DNA from: Gnetum montanum
Lineage: Eukaryota; Streptophyta; Gnetopsida; Gnetales; Gnetaceae
DNA length: 64,000 nt
Assembly: GCA_015680685.1 (NCBI GenBank)
Contig: MNCI01034246.1
Span: 1-64,000 of the forward strand
Direction of reading: 5' to 3'
Shown here piece by piece: positions 59,271 to 64,000 of this stretch. Under the pieces are notes generated by a model that saw only the letters and a list, made by a program, of their open reading frames with translations, did not search any database and was not told where the DNA came from. The translations under genes were made by a program, and so were the position numbers. How positions within the stretch are numbered: the first letter of the stretch is position 1; each line of letters starts with the position of its first letter.

Positions 59271-60125
59271 TGATGAATCGTGATTCATCTAGCTATGATA
59301 TCGGACTCTGGATATTGGATCCATGATATCGGGTACGCAATATTGCAACCCAAGTAATAATATCGGATACAAGATATCGTGACTCCTGTGTGGGCCTATA
59401 AATACTCATGTAGGTGCACGAGAGGAGTCAAGTTTTTAGATAGAAGTTAGTTAGTCTTAGTTAGTTCTTAGCTTTCATTTTTAGTTCTTCTCAACCCTTT
59501 CCCCGAGTTCATGCCTGCAGTGTGATGATTGTAATTGTATGACATCCTTTATTTGAGTGTGACGTACTTGGACACACACATGATTGGAAATAAAGATCGA
59601 GATTACTTCACCATTGTAGCATTCACTTAGTTTAATTACTTAATTATTATTATTATTAAACACAGAATGAGTACAACTTAATCACAAGCATCTATGCGTG
59701 ACTACTTAGTATCCCAGTAGTGTACTTAGGCCATGCGCATGGTAATCCCAGTTGTAGTCATGCATGAGGCCTAAGATGTGTACAAATGATTAAGGAACAG
59801 ATGCTCATCACACTTAGGCTAGCTTATATTCTCTCTCCCTATCTCCTATTAGCTTAGACCCCCTCTCCCTTTCCTCTTAGCCTAATTAAAGTTATTTTCC
59901 ATTGCGTCCAGGAGTAGCATTAGTTTAGGAACATATCATACACCTCACTCTGGACTAAATCATATGTGACAAAGCATATACTAGTCTAGGTGGGAAGACA
60001 GCGAACTGCGATCAACAAGTAACTATCTAGATACCACAATTAGCTTGTCTGCAGAGTTTGACCAGATCATGTGTGAAATGCTTGTATTCGTATGGTTGAG
60101 TGTAGGGGTACCTCGCCACTCATCA
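59271..60125 (+). repeat. Element D 3' LTR
   Basis: 855 bp partner of 52102-52956, starting TGATGAATCG. The U3 palindromes have partly decayed here (GATATCGG, CAATATTG), and TATAAATA is kept at about 59398. The end CACTCATCA is followed by ATACA, the right target duplication. Confidence 0.93.
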
Positions 60126-61000
60126 ATACAGACTATAGAATTATCTCTAACATGAAATATAATTTTTTTAATAAGAAGTGATTGATAATAAGAGGTCCAC
60201 CTCCTTGATCAAGATTATGATGAGTAAATAATATTATAGAATCATGAAGAATACCATTACTAGCTATGACTATATCTAAATTAGAAATGTTAATCTCTTA
60301 AAGAAGAAAAAAATCAAGAACTAAATATTTTATGTGAAGAAAAGTGCTCACAACTTTCATCCAAAGTCTATTAATAAGATCTTAGACATTCCATAAAAAG
60401 ATTAAAATTAGATAGAGGGGGAGGAGGCCCTCACCTTGTTAATAAAATCAACATTATTAAAATAAATTATCTCTATATCTTAACAAATAGCTACAAATGA
60501 ATTATTAGTAACTAAAACACTTGAACATGTTGTTCTTTGGTATGTATTCACCAATAAGTATACTTTCTTGATGTTTTTTATTTTAAAGAACCATTTGAAA
60601 ATCATTTGAATCAACAATAGGTTTCTATGAGACTTTAGAAATATATATTTATTTTTCCTGAGCCATTAAAAAAATTCAAAATTGATTTAATTAGAACCTT
60701 TCACAAAGGTACAATTTTTTGAATAGTATTAAGAAAAAGGATGGGCTAATTGTTGAAACGTCAATAGAAGAAATCATCATAGGATCTACAACATCTATAG
60801 AAAAAACCTTAATAAGATCTACAGCATTTGTATAAGGAATATTAGTAGTGTTTGTAGTAACTTATTTTGATGTGGTTGCATAGCATTTTTCATAGCATAT
60901 AAAAACATGAATAAAACATATGACCTTCTCAATGATAGTAATGACATGACTTTGAAAGATTGTAATAAACAACCTTATAAACATAATCAATTTTTCCTAC
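60126..61000 (-). pseudogene. LINE ORF1 end and endonuclease start
   Basis: Minus strand. The endonuclease N-terminus lies at 60410-60140: LIFLWNVxDL near 60400 (family: SWNVRGL), YLVLDFFLLxEI near 60320 (family: LLQE), then HHNLDQGGGPLIIN near 60215. Upstream at 60905-60946 a zinc-knuckle pattern is seen in one frame: C-x2-Y-x4-H-x4-C, with the second Cys changed to Tyr, as expected for the end of plant LINE ORF1. The rest of ORF1 toward 61600 is too decayed to place. Confidence 0.65.
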
Positions 61001-63689
61001 ATACAAAATAATTTCTCACTTAAGAGAATCTAGATCTATCTCTCATATATTGAATTTTGTAAAAACCACTATCTACAGCTAGGATTTTAGAATTCTTAAT
61101 TGGCCTAATTTGAAAGACAATATCCCTTTGACTTTTTCAAAAATCAATAGAAGATTTAATAATTCAACAAAATAAGGAATCCTTTGAAATTCAAGAGATG
61201 CCTAATTAAACAAGAGAGTACACTTTTAAATAATGAATAAAGGATGACAATGATTAAAAAAACCAATATTAAGGGCTTTAGAAACCATTGTCAAATCAAC
61301 AAATTCTACCAACAAAAATGTGTTTGACAAATAATGTGCACAAACAACATTCGAACCAAATTTAAATGACTCAAAAAGCTTGAGGAATGAGATAAATAAC
61401 TAATAATTTTCATGAAAACATATCTTCCATAAATTTCTTGATTACTAGACTTATATAAATCATTAGGAAATTTGTAGAATAACAAAAAGTAGTGTTTTCA
61501 CTTGAATAATTACCTACTGAATCTAATGGCATTACATGTAATTTCAATAGGATAGCAAAAGATCAACAAAACTTTAAATACTTAACTTTTAAAAGCAATA
61601 TTTGAATTTGTTGAAACTAAGATCTATCAAAATCCCAAAGCAACCAAGGCTCAATTATCAGTAGCCTTTGCAATTTTTAAGTAGATCACATTATAATAAT
61701 TTGAAAACAAAGAAGATAAAGAAAAAAAACCACATTACCATATCATTGCATAAAAGAGCATCATCAAATATGTATATTGTGATTTTAGACAAAATATGAT
61801 ATGGGTATTTTTAGAAAGCATTTTTCATGCACATTATTATGAAAGCATTAATACATCCATATGATAAATGAAAAAAATTAAATCACTGCTTCCACAACTC
61901 AAAATAAATCACCATTTTCAATGCTCAAAAAATATCAACAAAATCATTTAAAACTATTTGGATATGGATGGCTCCAAAAAAGTGGGAACATAAAAGGAAA
62001 AATTTAAAATATATTTATACATAATGAAAAGACAAGGAAAATGACAACTCCCATAGATTCTTATCCTAAGATTAAATAATTTTGAATTCTAGCTTCTACT
62101 ACAGTCTCTTTTTATTTCAAATAGCTACACAACCTTGAAATGGTTTACAAAATGTATTTTGGCCTTTTCATTCCATGCAGGATGTGATTTTTCTTCAATT
62201 CATAACCATTAAACATTAACAATTACCTAACAAATGAAACAAATCATTAATTTTCAAATACCTTGAAACACCTTAAATTATGTTAAAATAAGACCTAAAA
62301 TTTGTTTCTTAAATGTACAAAATTTGAAAAAAAGTATCTACTACTAATTTAGCTCTCTTTTGTATGCACACCATAAAATACCAACTATAGAATTAGTGAT
62401 CTTCCATAGGCGCATTAAAAAAGCCCACTATAGATTTAGTGATCTTTCATAAACACATTAAAATTTTTGAAAAAGAGTACATCAAAGAATTTAGAATAAA
62501 GTACCCATTATGGATTTAGCACTCTTCTGTATGCACACTTAAAATCAAACTATTCACAAAATTTCAAACTGTTTACAAAATTTTAGCCACAAATTACAAA
62601 TCTACACATAGGTCAAAATCTATGGATAAGTGTCCATTTGAAGAAAATAATATTTTTGTTATCTCTATTTCTTAATGATTATATTTTGAATGATTGGAAT
62701 CAATCCAAAAAAAATCATTACCTTTTTCTTTTTGATGTTTATCTATGGTAACAAGAAGGATCAAACTAAACCATTCATCATTGTCCTAGCCTTGTCCCAA
62801 AAAAATGGGTAAGCTAATTCAACTAAATCATTCAATTTCAAATTAGTATTTCTTTTAACCTTTCTAAGGTCATTCATTTTTAAATTTTTTTTTCTACAAG
62901 GATCATCACTTAGAGGCTAAATGTTTATCCAACTCTTAGGAGAGTAGTGGATGAGCGAAAGCTAAAACTCTTTTATGTAACTATGCCTAGGCTCAAACTT
63001 CTTTCAAATTTCATTTCCTGCAATAGATAAAATTGTTAATAATGTTATCATGATAAGTAATTTCAAATGATCATTGATTTTTAATAGCATCAATACCTTT
63101 TGGCATAAGCTAGCTTTGTTAACCATGGTAGATATTGTGTTAAAGTGAGTCCATTACAATGGTAATGGCATTGCACACAAAAGAACTTAAATATAGTTGT
63201 TGAATGATGATATTAGCTCTTTTATTATATTTTTTTAATGTAAGTAAAGCAACCATGAAAAGAAATCTAAAATTAAGTGCTCCAATTGTGAAGATTAAAT
63301 AGGAAAAGTCATAAGAAAACCTAGAACAAATTTGGAGTATGAAAGAATGTGTTAAAGAATGTAAGTCCATGTATCTACTCTAGGAGTTTTGAATTCAATT
63401 TATCTATTTTACATAGAAGCAATTATTTGAGCAAAACTCCTCTAGTATAAAATCAAAGGTCCAAAAGGTTACCTTATTTACCATAAGTACATTCTTGTGC
63501 AATGTTCATTTGATAAGTGTTTTGTAAGATCTCTTAGGATTTCTTTGATTTTCATTTGACAATGGATTCAAATGCCTTGCCATAACCCTATAATCCATAA
63601 AACTTCTGAAACTTATGGATTTTTTATTTTTTATGCATGTTTTCAATTTTTATAATTTTTACAACTCAATTTTTATTTTTTAAGCTATT
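61001..63689. other. AT-rich region without supported genes
   Basis: The left part may hold the beginning of LINE ORF1. Beyond about 61700 I see no coding likeness. The short frame at 63140-63370 (minus) has no recognisable content. Confidence 0.4.
62340..62545. repeat. Degenerate ~42 bp tandem repeat, four units
   Basis: Units of the form CCACTATAGATTTAGTGATCTTTCATAxxCACATTAAAA, shown here only in outline, start at about 62340, 62379, 62421 and 62500. A ~36 bp insert lies before the last. Ends CATTAAAA/CACTTAAAA recur. Confidence 0.6.
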
Positions 63690-63998
63690 ATTTATCCTAT
63701 AGTATTGTATGGATGTACAGTATGGAGGCTAGGGTTATTGCAAAAAATTTGCAAGCTATTGAAAGGGTGCAAAAAAATATTTTTATAAAATAAATTGAAG
63801 GTGAAGGTATACACACCTTATCATATGTTACTTTTGGAATGTGATTTACTCCCATTAAAAGTTGAAGCTCTTTGTAAATTCATTAGCTAAATTGATAGTA
63901 TGCTAAAAACTAAGCAAGCCAAATTTTCCGCAAGAGTTCTTAAAGATACAAAAGAACAACGATGGTATTTTCAAGGAATAAAATGGCTAAAAACATAG
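63690..63998 (+). pseudogene. Tail of a LINE-type reverse transcriptase
   Basis: Plus strand, one frame with two internal stops, reading LYGCTVWRLG near 63705, then VYTPYHMLLLECDLLPLKVE near 63810, and ending GIKWLKT before TAG near 63998. The LYGCEVW and TPYxxLLLExGxLPxExxA blocks follow the RT domain in non-LTR elements whose RT tails are shared by many plants and animals. The RT core upstream is not recognisable in 61.7-63.7 kb. This is a different family from the minus-strand LINE. Confidence 0.5.
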
Positions 63999-64000
63999 AA

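Larger units (their letters stand above)
52102..60125 (+). mobile_element. Element D: LTR retrotransposon with gag and third ORF, no pol
   Basis: 8.0 kb, plus strand, LTRs of exactly 855 bp each (52102-52956 and 59271-60125). Flanking 5-mers ACACA (52097-52101) and ATACA (60126-60130) are a target duplication with one transition. Contents: tRNA-Asp-type primer site, gag, a U3-like internal block, the third ORF, and a polypurine tract. Neither protease nor polymerase is present. Gag and R are closest to element B. It interrupts the LINE endonuclease. Confidence 0.93.
41854..61000 (-). mobile_element. L1-type LINE remnant split by elements C and D
   Basis: Three blocks on the minus strand form one LINE in the correct order. 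Block one is 61000-60126 (ORF1 knuckle, start of endonuclease). Block two is 52101-51025 (rest of endonuclease, linker). Block three is 44082-41854 (RT and C-terminal zinc-type domain). The breaks coincide exactly with the ends of elements D (52102-60125) and C (44083-51019). All blocks carry many stops and indels, so the LINE is the oldest layer here. Its 5' and 3' ends are not resolved; ORF1 may continue to about 61600. Confidence 0.8.

Noticed and set aside
1-64000. CRISPR array, rRNA or tRNA genes
   Set aside because: No regularly spaced repeats with unique spacers and no tRNA cloverleaf or rRNA core sequence seen; tRNA-like words are primer-binding sites.

Overview
The window looks like nuclear DNA from a land plant with a large, repeat-rich genome. 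It is AT-rich and filled with nested, decayed plant transposons: Ty3/gypsy LTR elements with plant tRNA primer sites, a chromovirus with a chromodomain, an L1-type LINE and a Helitron. I cannot name the species. No intact host gene, rRNA, tRNA or CRISPR array could be supported. A 928-base run of N (21577-22504) is an assembly gap.

Layout. (1) 1-17.3 kb: a minus-strand gypsy remnant (gag and protease at 1-1930) is split by element A (2096-15365, minus strand). A is an Athila/Tat-like LTR retrotransposon with gag, protease, RT, RNase H, integrase and a long third ORF. (2) 17.9-38.6 kb: a ~520 bp long hairpin, then a decayed minus-strand Helitron RepHel gene (helicase 18.7-20.2 kb, Rep 22.9-24.6 kb, N-terminus 36.1-38.6 kb). 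The Helitron is split by a plus-strand chromovirus (24623-36115), which is itself split by element B (28892-34747, minus). (3) 39-39.7 kb: a GC/CpG-rich island of unknown origin. (4) 41.9 kb to about 61 kb: a minus-strand LINE split twice, by element C (44083-51019, plus, perfect 5-bp target duplication) and element D (52102-60125, plus). (5) The last 300 bases carry the tail of another LINE-type RT.

Elements A, B, C and D are one family group. They share the end of U5, a primer site matching tRNA-Asp, the G-rich polypurine tract and TGATG...CATCA LTR ends. Only A encodes polymerase and integrase. B, C and D keep gag (C also keeps protease, D also keeps the third ORF) and lack pol, which suggests gag-only passengers that depended on an A-like partner.

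The most interesting signal is in A and D. Each has, about 500 bp upstream of the third ORF, a block resembling LTR U3 plus a TATA-like box, followed by a leader that looks conserved between the two. D shares an exact 17-base word with the C LTR promoter; A resembles the B U3. This suggests an internal promoter, built from LTR-type promoter modules, that drives the third ORF. Decay in these ORFs is mostly in-frame TAG and TGA stops without net frameshift, as expected from deamination of methylated CHG and CG sites.
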